Below are positions 13,600 to 25,294 of a DNA stretch of 64,000 nucleotides, piece by piece. The stretch is from NCBI GenBank assembly GCA_038030265.1, contig CM075938.1, positions 16,469,009 to 16,533,008 of the forward strand, written 5' to 3'. Origin of the DNA: Corythucha ciliata. Its lineage: Eukaryota > Arthropoda > Insecta > Hemiptera > Tingidae. Numbering within the stretch: the first letter of the stretch is position 1; each line of letters starts with the position of its first letter. A program made the translations under genes and the position numbers. The notes beneath the pieces were generated by a model. That model did no database searches and had not been told where the DNA came from. It worked only from the letters and a program-made list of their open reading frames with translations.

Positions 13600-14620
13600 C
13601 TTTGAGCCAGACAGCGCTTTACCCAATTTAAGCCTTGGATTAGCGATTTTCCCAAATTTTATTCATTACTTAGCGTTTTTCATTACTTCACCTGCGAATT
13701 AGCGATTTTTTTTCCTGGTGATTTTAAGCCATGGATTAGCGCTTTTATCAATTTAAGCCTTGATCAGCGCTTTTTCTTATAATTTTACCAGCGAATAGCA
13801 ATTTTGTTCGCTTTTTTTCTCAATTTTATCCTCTTTAATTCTAATTTTATCCTATTGGCGGTTTCTCTCGATTTCAACCACGAATTATAGTGCATTTCTC
13901 GATTTTATCCGTGAATGATTTTTCCCCCCAACTTTAGCCGCGAAAGAAGGGATTTTATCAGGTGAATTAACGGTTTTTTCTTTATTTCAGTCGCGATTTA
14001 GCACTTATTTTCAATTTTAAACTTGAAGTAGTGAGTGTGTTTATTATCAATTTTAGCCACGATGTTGCCTTCAGAGGCCACAAATTGGCATTTACTCAAC
14101 TTAAGAAGCACATTGTAGGCCTTTATCCTAATTTATGATAATTGCGTTTTTATTCAATTTTTACCGCGAATTCACGTCATTTGTTCTCAATTTTACCTGC
14201 GAATTAATGATTTTTTTCAGTTTTAGACGTGACTTAGCGCTTTTTCTACATTTTATTCACGATTTAGCGCTTTTTCTTGATTTTAGCCTAAAATTAGCGT
14301 TACTTCTAAATGGTAATCGCAAATTGAGTCTTTTTTCCAACTTGAGTCGCAAAGTACGAGTATATTATATCTATATTTATCTGGCGAATCCGCGATTTTT
14401 TCACGAATTTGGTCTTGTAGTCGCATCGAGAAACTGGGTTTTTCTCAGTTTTAGCAACACGCTAAATGGCACGTACTCTTGCCCCCAAGAACTGATCCCT
14501 TCTGTACGCCTTCTCAATTTGAGCCGCCTATAAGAAATTGCTGAAACTATGGGGATCAGAGTATTATCTCTGTTTTAGCCGCGAAGTTGCCCTAAGAAGG
14601 CGCGAATTAGTACATTATTA
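13600..14620 (-). repeat. type B ~30-nt array, reverse orientation
   Basis: Repeats of the reverse-complement unit (CGCGAATTAGCGCTTTTTCTCAATTTTAGC). It directly follows a type A array in forward orientation, so the two types adjoin head-on. Confidence 0.75.
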
Positions 14621-14639
14621 TCTCAATTAGAACGTTCAG

Positions 14640-17600
14640 AACAAGTGATTTCGTGGGCTTTTCGTTGCTGTGCACTTTTCGTCAGAATTATCGTCGGTTG
14701 GACTCAAAATCGTCGAAAGGAGCCAAACGAATGGCCAAAATCGTGTAACATGTCGTCTTAACCATAAATTAGCAACTAGGCAGAGAAATATGAAAAACCT
14801 TACCCCCCCCCCCCTCATGTATTACTCGATCTGAAACAAAATCAAAATGAAAACGGTTTGAGATCGCTTTCTTAGATGTGTTAACCTGCAGCAACTCCGA
14901 TTAAAGTCTTATAGCTTAATGTTAAAACGGGGGCTATTTAATGGATATTTTTATGGCCAAGTTGGGAACGCTAATAACCATTAAACAAAATTATCGCGGT
15001 ATACAGTTAACAGAAATCCCCATTATCAAAAAACTCGACGTCTTCATTTTTATTAAAAAAAGGACACATTAAAAGACACTGTCAAGAACGACTGAAACTT
15101 TCAAAAAAGCCGCTATAAATTGCTCATATAATCGATCTTAATCGTCTATGTACGTTACCACTATTTTGGGAAGATTCATCAGAGTGTCCGGGTCATGACT
15201 ATTCCGTGGATCTGGGAATTCTGATTCCTATATGTGAGCATTAACACGATTATCAGATTGTAAGGGGGGAAATACAATATCTTACGAGTCACATTCAAGC
15301 TTCGAAAGATCCTCTCAAAATCGAAATAAAAATCGGAACGATAGTGCCGGGGGGTGGTGGGAGGATCAGGGGAGTCAATAAAATTTAAACGATTCTCCCT
15401 CGAAAGACATAAGAAACACATCTATTCCCCCCTCCCCCAAATTTATTTATGGAGAAAAATTACAACAATTTTTTTCTTAATTCTTCTTTATATATCGTCC
15501 CCCCAGAGATTTGAATATTTTCGACTCAAACCGGTTCAATATACATCATTAGGGGGATGTCTCACCCTTGGATTTATGTATAGCTAACTGTAAGACAATA
15601 AATATCGTCCAATTAGCGTTTTGTTTCCAAAACCTTTTGTCACTGGATTGGTGAGGAGGGGGGGGGGTGTTTGAAGGTTTTTCGAAGAAAAAGGAGGGCG
15701 ATGGATGATAGGGAGGGGGAGGCGTTTTTTGTTCTCTCTCTCTCTCGGGATGATCGGATATAGATAAAAGTAGATGTATATTTCCTGTCTCGATTCTCAA
15801 TCACTCCGTGATATAAACTATGCGATGGAGCTGAAGTTGTGAGGTGCTGTGGGTGGGGGTGTGGAGGGTGAAGGGGCTCCGGCCATTAAAATCTGTTTAA
15901 GTGGAATTATAATCGAACGTTATAACCCAGTAAACAACCACAAAATGTTGAACTTTTAACGACACTCTGTTATAGCTGTCTTCACAAAGTTTAGATTCTT
16001 TGGGAGCATTCAGACAGTGTATAGGACCCCCCCCCCCCAACCACCTCACGCCTTTTTTTTTTTTTTGTTGTTGACTATGTAACACAAGGCACGTCTTTGT
16101 CAAGTTATAAACTATTGATAGCCGAATATTATGGTTTGACTACATTCTAACGAATTCGAGTGAGGCCCAAGGTTTTGAGCTTATAAATGAATGCACGCAC
16201 AGGAGGAGCTGATATTATGTATAGCATTCGGTTTGAAAGGGGGTTGGAAGCCAACCGGCTATTTTTAACGCTAATTTTACAAAACTACTGTTAATTTTTA
16301 AAGAAAAACGACGAGGTTTTCCATATTTATGAGACGATTTGACAGTTCAGGAAATGTTGTGTCTTCCAGATGTTGAAGAGCGTGTGCCCCGTGGAAGAAT
16401 ATTCTCACATTTATTATTATTATTCTTGAAGTTTTGAGTCGTTTTCTCTTCATTTTGTAAAGAAAGACAGCGTCAAGGCACAGCGATTAATGATGTGGAG
16501 GGGTATATCTCTTGTACGATGCTGTGCGTCACATAAACAAACTTTCCTCCTACAAATCGCCGGAGCTCATCCCGAGTTTTTTTTCCTTTCGCTTCAAGGG
16601 GTGTGGAGGAAGGTAATTGAAATCTTCCCGACGTTTTGCCCCTCCCCCCTCCCCAAGTCAACATTCAATCACTGTTTAGTTAACATTGTCAATGTACGCG
16701 GACAAAAAAGAAAAGAATCGATAGTGAAAAGCTATAGAACGAGGAATATAAAAACAAGTAGCGCAGACAAGCTTTAGCAGCCATGGAAGGTGTCGACCCC
16801 TCGTTAGGCCACTCAGGCAATCAATTCTCCGTTCAAACTCCCGCGACTACAGTTCCCCACCCGCATCACACTGTTGAAGAGGGGGGGGGGCTGCTTTGAC
16901 TGTTTCACTCGAGCACGACTGTTTGACGGAGGCATTTTATACGGTTGGGTTTCGACATTCTTCGCTTATATTCACTTAAAACGCCATTTTATATACTCTG
17001 TGTCTTCCTTATCGAAATTTACAAAGTCGTGTTTTTTTTTTAAGTTGCGACGGTGTATCGGTGGGCTTCTTCATTCCTCAAAAGTTGAACATCTGGACTC
17101 TCTTGTTTTATTCTCGGTGATTTTCTTCGAAAAATAACTCTTGCACAGTTAATTGAATGTAAAGGTCACTTGCGGCTGTGTCTGTATGTGTTGTATATGT
17201 GCTATTCCCGAGAAATAAATACAACAATTTACTCCGTTTTTTGATTGAATCGCTTTTATTCCGAATTCATTAAGTCAAAGGGGCGCTCTTCGCTCCTTTG
17301 AGATTATCAGTCACAGCTATAATATCCCTTCACCTCACGCTCTTTTCATAAGGGAGGGTTGGCTTGTAATTTTTAGCCTCGTTGATTTGTGTACACTAAA
17401 ACCCCAGGGATTGCATCCATGGTAACCCTCAACCGCAATTTAATGAGTAATTTTCATTCCCTCAAACTCCTCGCTGCCACCCACCCCACCTCCTCCATCA
17501 CGCTCCCAACTGTCAGACGCCCTCGGCGTCGTGTCCGGGGTTTAGTTGCTTATAATTTTGTAATGTATTTTAGGCTTACAATCTCGCCCGCGTGTACTAT

Positions 17601-18600
17601 TTCCACCATTTTCACACCGCACCCGCCAGCTATATGAAGAAGATAACAATCTAAAACCAACCCTATTGAAGCTCGGAGCACCGGGAGTTATATAGCCCCC
17701 CCCCCAACCTATACAGCTCAGCTATTCCACCAAAGATAAAAACGATTTTTTTTTTATTTGCATATTAATGGAATCACGCCATCGTGCTCGGACTTTTTTT
17801 TATTGTAGCCGCACAAATAAAACAAAGTATTTAACGAATAGAAAATTGAGTAAAAATAAATTAAAAACCTACGATTCCTTGAGAGTTTTTACAATTGCTC
17901 TCGGAAGCCTTCAAACTGGAACATGCAGACGAGGAAAAACACTAAAATTCCTAGAAATTTCCTTTTAGGGTTCACAATAGATACCCCCTTCTTTCCCTTG
18001 CCATCCAAAGTAGAAAATCCGTCGTGTTCCTAAAAGCAAATACAAATGGAAGAACTGGGTAATGTTCACCTATTGTCCTCCTCTTCGAGAAAGGGTGAAA
18101 ATTGTCATGGAGAAATTCTTCCTCTTCTTTTTTTTTTTTTTTTTCTTTAATGCCCTATACAAGGTGGGCGTATAGTAACAGCATTGTGTGTTCTAAAAAC
18201 CGTACAGTATTGTTACTTATACATCTCGGCGCATGGTGTAGTGATGAGGGAAGGGGTGCGGGAATGGGATCCTGGAAATGTGTACCTTACGCATGATAGA
18301 CATCGCTATACCCCCGCAGCGGGAGTATGGTTGATGGTCGGGGGATGAGAAGGCAGATGTAACTAACACTTGTGCAAATAAGTCTTTTTTTACTGTCACT
18401 TTAAATGTGTCATTCTACCAATCGGGTTCCCTTGTTTGCCCTCAGGGTTGGGAATTTGACGAATTAATTTTTTGTTCCTCGTAATTTTTCTGCTGAAATC
18501 ATCCACAATGGCTATTCGATGCTTCACGTGTAAATTATAATTCTATGCTCTTTCCTATTTATGATGTTGAACGGTGCCAAGTGTTTGGTGGTTTATTAGA
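14640..18600. other. low-copy noncoding stretch
   Basis: About 4 kb without repeat arrays and without a recognisable gene. C/G homopolymers of 8-10 (14803, 15658, 16027, 17696) and T-runs. As part of the non-repetitive spalt flank it may hold enhancers; no specific site is claimed. Confidence 0.3.
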
Positions 18601-19740
18601 AGGCCAGAGGGCCTCGCATACTTTGGTGCGACGCCTTATCCGGGTGTAAAATAGATAGCACAATCGGCTGAATATTCAGTTTTTAAACCGAATCACTCTG
18701 TTTCAGAGGCAAAATGGGCATCACTAACTTAAACTGGATGGTCAGTTTCTGTGTCAAAATATGTTTTAACTTTTGTGATCAATTAATTCATTTCTGAAGC
18801 GCGCTCCCTGATCCCCAAGCAGTCTTTTTTCAGAGCAAAACCAGTTTCACATACTGATTTACCAGATTTCCGGTAAAACGCAGGATCTATGGTCATTGTT
18901 TCTCAGAAAACTGTGATTTTTCTATACTCTGAAATCAAGAAAATTGGCTAAAGAAAATAAAAAATAACCTCCCTGCATGACAGCCTTATTGTTTTCAGGG
19001 GGGCTCACGAAATTTCCCTCGGGCGGCGTCCCTCGACCACGCTATCGACATCCGTGAAATTCAAGGTTGAACTTCATTGGCTCCGAGGGGTCTGATGGGA
19101 GTCAAGAAAATCGGTCGAAAGACAATAGCTTTGTTCGTTGGCTGCTGCTAGTACAGTAAACGCGACAGTTGTCATGGCGAAACGTGATTTTGACCGATTA
19201 AATTGCTTAGTTTTACGTCTTCTGTTTCATTTGCAATATACTGTAAGCAGCCACCGAACAAAGCTATAAACGACGTTGCCAAACGCTTATTGTTAGCCCC
19301 TTTTAAATGGAGGCTCTTTACGTACGGATCAAACTGCGATTCGCTATATTGACCGAGGGACTCGTAAACCGCACGTCCGTCTCAAATCGGAACAAAGCTG
19401 AATAAATGGCTCTAATGTAAGAATTGTCCGCTTAACCGTCGGGTGATTTCTGATGAAAATTCAAAACGTTACGTAACTGCGTACCTCGGGGTTTTCTTCC
19501 CAGTGTAAAAATTCGCGAATCGAAAAGGATTTTCGATCATCCACTTCACTCTAGGAAGACTCTGTTTCCTATGATTCCGGCGTTTTCACGAATTTTCGCC
19601 ATGCAATCGATTTCCCAGAAGCCAGGAGGACCAAGTTTTTTCGAACGATCGTACAATTGATTCTTCGCCGGCGTGGATCCAGAGATATTTTCAAGAGGGG
19701 GGGGGGGGCACTCAAAGAAGTTTCTCCACGTTTTAACACA
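18601..19740. other. noncoding stretch with one MITE
   Basis: Unclassified moderately GC-rich pieces (18600-18680, 19000-19080), a TA-flanked MITE at 19128-19264, and no gene. Confidence 0.3.
19128..19264. mobile_element. TA-flanked MITE (mariner-like size and ends)
   Basis: The left end GCTTTGTTCGTTGGCTGCT and right end (reverse complement GCTTTGTTCGGTGGCTGCT) are inverted repeats with one mismatch in 19, flanked by TA. It is 137 bp and noncoding. TA duplication suggests a Tc1/mariner-mobilised element, but the family is not identified. Confidence 0.6.
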
Positions 19741-20570
19741 ATTTTTAGCCGCAAACGAGTGCTTTCACTCAATTGTAAACTGTGAATGAGCGCCGTTTTT
19801 CTCAATTTCAGCTGTGAAAAGGTCTCCATAAACCGTGAATAAACGGATTCGCTTAATTTATGCGAAGAATTTGCACATTGGGAACCACAAATTGGAGAGT
19901 TTCTCAATTTTAGCCGTGAAAGAGAGCTTTCTCTTTATATTCGAGAGTTGGAATCCCCCCCCCCCCCCGAATGAGAGCTTTCTCATATACTGTACCGTTC
20001 TACCGAGCTCTACCGTGAACGTGCCCTTTTTCCTTATAGCCTGGATTGTTAACCGTGAAAAGGTCTCAATAAACCGCGAATTAGCTTTTGTTTTCCTAGT
20101 TTTGGCTTAGGACTTGGCATCGCAAAACCGCGTGGCTTGGTGCGTTCTATATCAATTTAAGCTGCGATTACAGTTTTTCCTAATTTTAGCCTCAGATGAC
20201 CGCCATTTCTCAATTTTATAGCCGCGCAAAAAGCGAAGTTTATCAATTTTGACCGTAAATGAACAAAATTTCTCTATTTTAGCCGCGAATATAATATGCG
20301 TTAGCGTTTTTCCTCCGTTTTAGCTGTGAGTTGGCATTTTTTGTCAATTTTAGCCGTGGACTTGCCTAAAGAATATCAAATTAGCTTTTTTTTCTCAATT
20401 TGAGCCGGGAATTTGCATCGTGGAACCGCGAACTGGCGCTTTTCCCCAAATATATCCATGAGCGACTATACATATTTTTCAATTTTAGCCACTGGCTAGC
20501 CCAAAGAACACAAAATTATCACATTGTCACAATTGTAGCATGAAAGCTGCTTCGAGAAACCGTGAATTGG
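19740..20570 (-). repeat. type B ~30-nt array, reverse orientation
   Basis: CTCAATTTTAGCCGTGAA and CTCAATTTTATAGCCGCG units recur, with C14 (19956) and G11 (19696) runs embedded. Confidence 0.75.
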
Positions 20571-20784
20571 CGCATCACGCGAACATCAAGGGGCCATACT
20601 CTGCAATGTCATGAGTGTAGAGAAAATCGGCCAAAACCAACGACAAGGCGCCATTTTCTACCACTTTGAGAAGCACTGAAGCACAGGTGGTCATTTGGAC
20701 GTGACCTACATTTTTCGATTAAGCATCGTCTCAATAATCGCGTCTGGCTCGAATCAAAATACATGGAAAAAACATTTCCTTTTA

Positions 20785-20955
20785 AGGGGTCCATACACGT
20801 ACAATAATTATTGCGCAATAAATTTGTACAATATTTCGTTTCCAGATAACGGACAAAAAAATGGGTTGTTCATTAAATTGTGCAACCCACAAACGTTCAA
20901 TTTTATTGTACAACCCCTAGTTTGCGCAATATTTATTGTACTTGTATGGACCGCT
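20785..20955. mobile_element. MITE with AG[GC]GGTCCATACA ends and TTA duplication
   Basis: The left end AGGGGTCCATACACGTACAA and right end (reverse complement AGCGGTCCATACAAGTACAA) are inverted repeats that continue for about 35 bp with few mismatches, flanked by TTA on both sides. It is 171 bp with no ORF. The termini resemble those of the element at 44127 (both contain CCATACA next to an AGCG-type end). Confidence 0.7.
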
Positions 20956-21079
20956 TTAGCCTCTGCATGGGAGACTTCCAAATAGAGACTGGTTTCAGGC
21001 TCAAATCGATTTAAAATCATAATAAGACCACCCAACTTGTTTTTCTGGCCCAGGCCAATCTGGCATGGATCCGAACTCC

Positions 21080-22150
21080 GAAGGGAGCAAAACCTATGAA
21101 ATTGGGGTTTTAAGCAGCCAACCCCGTGAAACATCCTTCATTAAAGAGCCGAATGCGCTAAATGGGGGTTTTGAGGACCCAAATACACGAAAATTCGTTC
21201 ACGAAACAGCCAGACCCACGAAATTTTGCTTCTGGGAGAGCATAACCTTCAAAATCAGGAGCTTATAAGTACCAAGTCCTCGAAATTTTGTTTTTCATGA
21301 GCTAAACCCTCAAAATAGCTTTTCGAAGGAGCCAAACCCTCAAACTTGAGTTTTTAAAGGAGCGGATTTTCAAACAGACGAGCTGAAGGCGAGATTTGAA
21401 GGGGTTTTTACAGAAGATTCCCGCGCAGCGTTATTGATCATTTCGGCCCGTTTTTATGGGCTGCATGAACTTTTATCGCGAATGGAAACTGCGCAGAAAC
21501 GACAGTCCTCGAAGTCCAAGGAAGAGCCTGGACTCGTCGCAATCTTTTTAAGGACGATTCGTGAAAAGGGGATTCGTGAAATCGGGTTTTTAAATTGCCA
21601 ATCCCGTAAATTGGTGTTTGAAGGAGTTAAACCCACGAAATTGGATGTTTAAGGAGCTGAATCCACGAAAGTTTATTTTCGGAAGAGCACAAATCCCTTG
21701 GAAATTTGTTTTGAACGGACCAAACCAGCGAAATTGTTCTTTTAATAAGCCGAACGTGATATATCAAGATTTTTAAGGAACTGGGACTAAGACATTTCGT
21801 TTATGGATGAGCCTAACTTGCAAAATTTCTCTTCTGTTATTGTTAGAGTCGAATATGAGGAATTTTGATTTTGACGAGAGAAACCTGCGAAATTGGTTTT
21901 TTAAGAAGCCGGAGTCTGTTTCTCAAAAACCCAGTTTTGCAGGTTCCTCCCAAAATCGGAGTAAGGAGCCAAACTCGATCGATTTTGTTCCTGGAAGTGT
22001 CAACCCAGTGAAATTATGGTTTTTGGAGGAGCCAAAACCTACGAATTCGAGGAGTTATAGTGCCAAATTCATGTTGATATAGAGTTTTTGTGCCAAATCC
22101 AAGAAATTGAGAGTTTTTTTTTTAAAGAGCCCAATGCCCTCGCGAATTTG
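21080..22150 (-). repeat. type A ~30-nt array, reverse orientation
   Basis: Units like GAGCCAAACCCTCAAAATAG and AACCCACGAAATTGGATGTT with TTTTTAAGGAGC spacers of about 30 nt. A small unrelated insert lies at 21400-21540. Confidence 0.75.
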
Positions 22151-25100
22151 GTAGTTTGAATAAGGCCGACCGACCGGACCAAATAACGGACCGGAGTCGC
22201 GTATTTGGTGTGGGATGCGGCGTAGAATGTGGTGGTATAGGAAACTGGACATTTTGCCCCTTTAGTGGCCAGTAAAACAGCCCAAAAAAGCTGATAAACA
22301 CTGTAGGTTCTCCGACAGAAAAAAAAAATCGACAACTTATTATAGAAATTCGTTAAAGAAAAGAAGACCCTCAAATCCTCACCCCCCTTGGCCGTTATTT
22401 TCTTTTACTACCCCACTGTCTGAAAACAAGAAAAAAAAGGCAATTAAGTCGCGTAAAAATTAGAAAATGAGACAAGCTGCGCGGGACCAAAATTTTTTTT
22501 TTTTTTGTATAGAGGGGGTGGTGGCGCGTGTTCCATCAAACACGCACAAAAAAAAAGAAGAAAAATTAGGAGCTCCCGTAAAAAATGCTTCCTCTTAGAG
22601 GAAGTTAAAAGCCCAATTTTTCTAAATATAAAAATCTTTTATCAAAAATAATAATCGACCCACCTAGCCTTTAAACACTCTGGAAGAAGGGGGGTGGCGG
22701 TGGTGATTTACCATGTTTCAAGGAAAAACGCCCTCATCGTCATTCGTCTTGAAAAGACATCTGCTCCCATTCGCCCGCACTAAATCCACGAAAATCTAAG
22801 GGTGAGGGGGCTTTCGATATGTCAAAAAAAAAAAAGATCTGTCAACTTCCTTCCCTTTTTTTGAAAAGTTCCGCATTTGGGGAAACCCTCCCCCCTCCAC
22901 TCTTCGTCATTCGCTCGCTTTTATAAAAACAACCCCAAGTCGAATGTCGGAAGATGGGGCTCCTGAGATATATGGGAACTTGCCACCGTTCTTTTGGGGT
23001 ATTAACTTATCTTTATTATCCTTTCCCTAGTCTAAGAATATTAGGTTTTAGGGGACCTTTTTCGGTGCTTTTTAATATTAATGATATCCAGTATTTCATA
23101 AGATGCCACGTGCTTTTTTTTTTTTTTTTTTTTTTTTTTTTGCCGCTTGAAGTAGTTTCCGTCGATGTCGGTTTATCGCTTAATATCGTCAATATTTTAG
23201 GGGCAAAAAAATATGCCCAGAGCCCCCTTTTGCTTAGATTCTTCAAGAACGTTAAAATGTCGCTGCTTTTCTTTCGGCGCAAGTCCCAGAAAAGAGACTA
23301 AAGAGAGGGTCGGCTCCCGCTGGGTGCCCCTCGGCATAACAGCTCTGCGGCCGGGGTATAGGGTGAAGGGGCTATAATTTTTTAAATTGGTTATGACAAG
23401 TGGGAGTGGCCTTTTTTTCTCCTCGCCTCCTCGCGAACGAGAGTGACAGAGAGCGAGAAAAGGGGAAAAATTATTTCTCTTCGCGTTTGGTCCAAACACA
23501 AAAGGAGTAGGCGGTGTCTTACGGACCATAAAAAAAAATAAGCGCGGCGGCGGCACCACGGACCAACGCTTTTTCACGATCGTTAAGTATTCTCCGATAA
23601 ATCGGGCCTTTTGTTCAAAACCGTCACGGACAAACGGGCTTTTTGGTAGAAAAAAAAAAAAAAAAAAATCTTCGATGAGGGGGGCGGAGGTGGAGGGAGA
23701 AAAAATAACATTGACAAGAAGTTTTTCTTCCTTCATTGTGTTTTTCAAGGTGGCAATCATCATCGTTCATCTGTCTTTGTCTTACGTAGACCATACCTTT
23801 CCCCCCTCCCTTACTATTTCCCCATCTTTTTGTCTAAAAGCCATCAAGTAAATCACAGAACTGTAAAAATCTCATTTTCATGGCTGTGTTTACCATTTTT
23901 TTTTTTTTTTTAGTTCTTCTCTCGTTTCCTATAACTCGGCGGATTCTTTACACAGAGAATATTCAAAAGTCAGGGAAGTTGGACCCCCCCACCCTATCAC
24001 TACTTAGAATAGAAATGTGTCACATTTTAGTAATTGGCCGCCGACGTCTGGTATATAGGGGAGAGCGCGTGCCTCTTTCTGGGTGGAAAATAATGTGCCA
24101 GAAGAGAAGTTCCCCAAAAAGGGAACTCTTTAGGGATTGGGGTTGGAATATATCGTGCGGGGTGTGGAGGGGTTTTGGTGTGTGAGAGGTGAGGGGGGGG
24201 GGGTAGAAAAAGCAAAAACTTTACCTGACATATTTATAAGGGGTGAAGGCAGACTAATGTCGCGGCAATAAAACATTCCAAACTGTCTTACATGAAAGGG
24301 GGGAGGGGTGAAAGCTGGAGAGAAATCTGGACAGATGAGCACGTGGCTTTTCATAGACAGATTTTTTCAAATAATTTGTTTTGGTTATTTAAAAGAATGT
24401 ACCAAAAGGATAAAGTATCCGAAGAAAAGCAATAACAAGAGAGAAGCCTTTTATTGTTTGTCCAAGCACACGATGAGAGGGATGAGGAGGGGGTTTGGAA
24501 GTCTTCTGATTGCAAAGAAGCCCCACTTTAGCCCCCTTCCCTTTATACGCACTACTGTTTCGACCTATCTCTATCATCTTTACAGTAAATGAAAACTTCC
24601 ACCAAAACAACGAGAAACGTCCCGAAAGGGGGGGGGGAGCGGGAGCTATTACATTTCTTTTTTTTCCTGCAGCCTTCGTACGTGATGTTTTCTTTTTAAT
24701 AACAAAGCCTCTAGGGAAAATTTAATATTTGCAAAGAGAAGAGCCCGGGCGGGTGTTTCAGTGGTTGTTGGTTGGAGAGGGGGGAGGGGAAGAAAAAATA
24801 CAAATAAAAAGGGGAGAGAAACTTTTATAAGTTGCGAGGCTGGGTCGTAAGGTCGCGACCAGAATATATTAGAAAAAGTAAAAGAGAAAACTGCGTTTTT
24901 AGGGGTGAGGATAGAGGGGGTGAAAAGTCACAGCAGCCTTAATAGGGTAAACAAAGCGCAAAGACGTAAACTTTTTGTACCGTAAAGCCTCTGCTTATAC
25001 TGCGGGTGACTTCCGAGGGTTGACTATAAGTAATAACTTTTAACTTTTATTATAACAGAAGAACAGTAATAAACTTAGCAAATTTTATGTGTCGTAAACA

Positions 25101-25294
25101 GTTGGAAAGTCCATGAAAATAAAGGATTTTTCTTAGGAGAGAGGCGAAATTATCGATTAATCGATTAAAATCAGAAGTAGGCGTCCTTGCGTCTTTTTGT
25201 AGACCTGGCTTGACACTTGTTTTGCGTTCTATGTGGTGAAAATTGCCTATAAAGGGCGCTAAAGTAATTCATTCGCCTTTTTTCTGTCTCCCAG
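22151..25294. other. low-copy sequence directly upstream of spalt exon 2
   Basis: No exon recognised; no sequence encoding an MSRRKQ-type leader was found. Rich in homopolymers (T25 near 23116, A20 near 23649, G9 near 24193). Likely first-intron or regulatory DNA of spalt. A 188-codon minus-strand ORF (23197-23763) spans poly(A) runs and has no recognisable domain. Confidence 0.35.

Noticed and set aside
23197..23763. 188-codon minus-strand ORF upstream of spalt
   Set aside because: It runs through poly(A)/poly(T) tracts (polyphenylalanine), overlaps an equally open plus-strand frame and has no recognisable domain; kept only as unresolved.
25243..25294. ATG at 25243 as the spalt start
   Set aside because: The frame is open, but a clear polypyrimidine-CAG acceptor ends at 25294 and the preceding residues do not resemble any spalt N-terminus.
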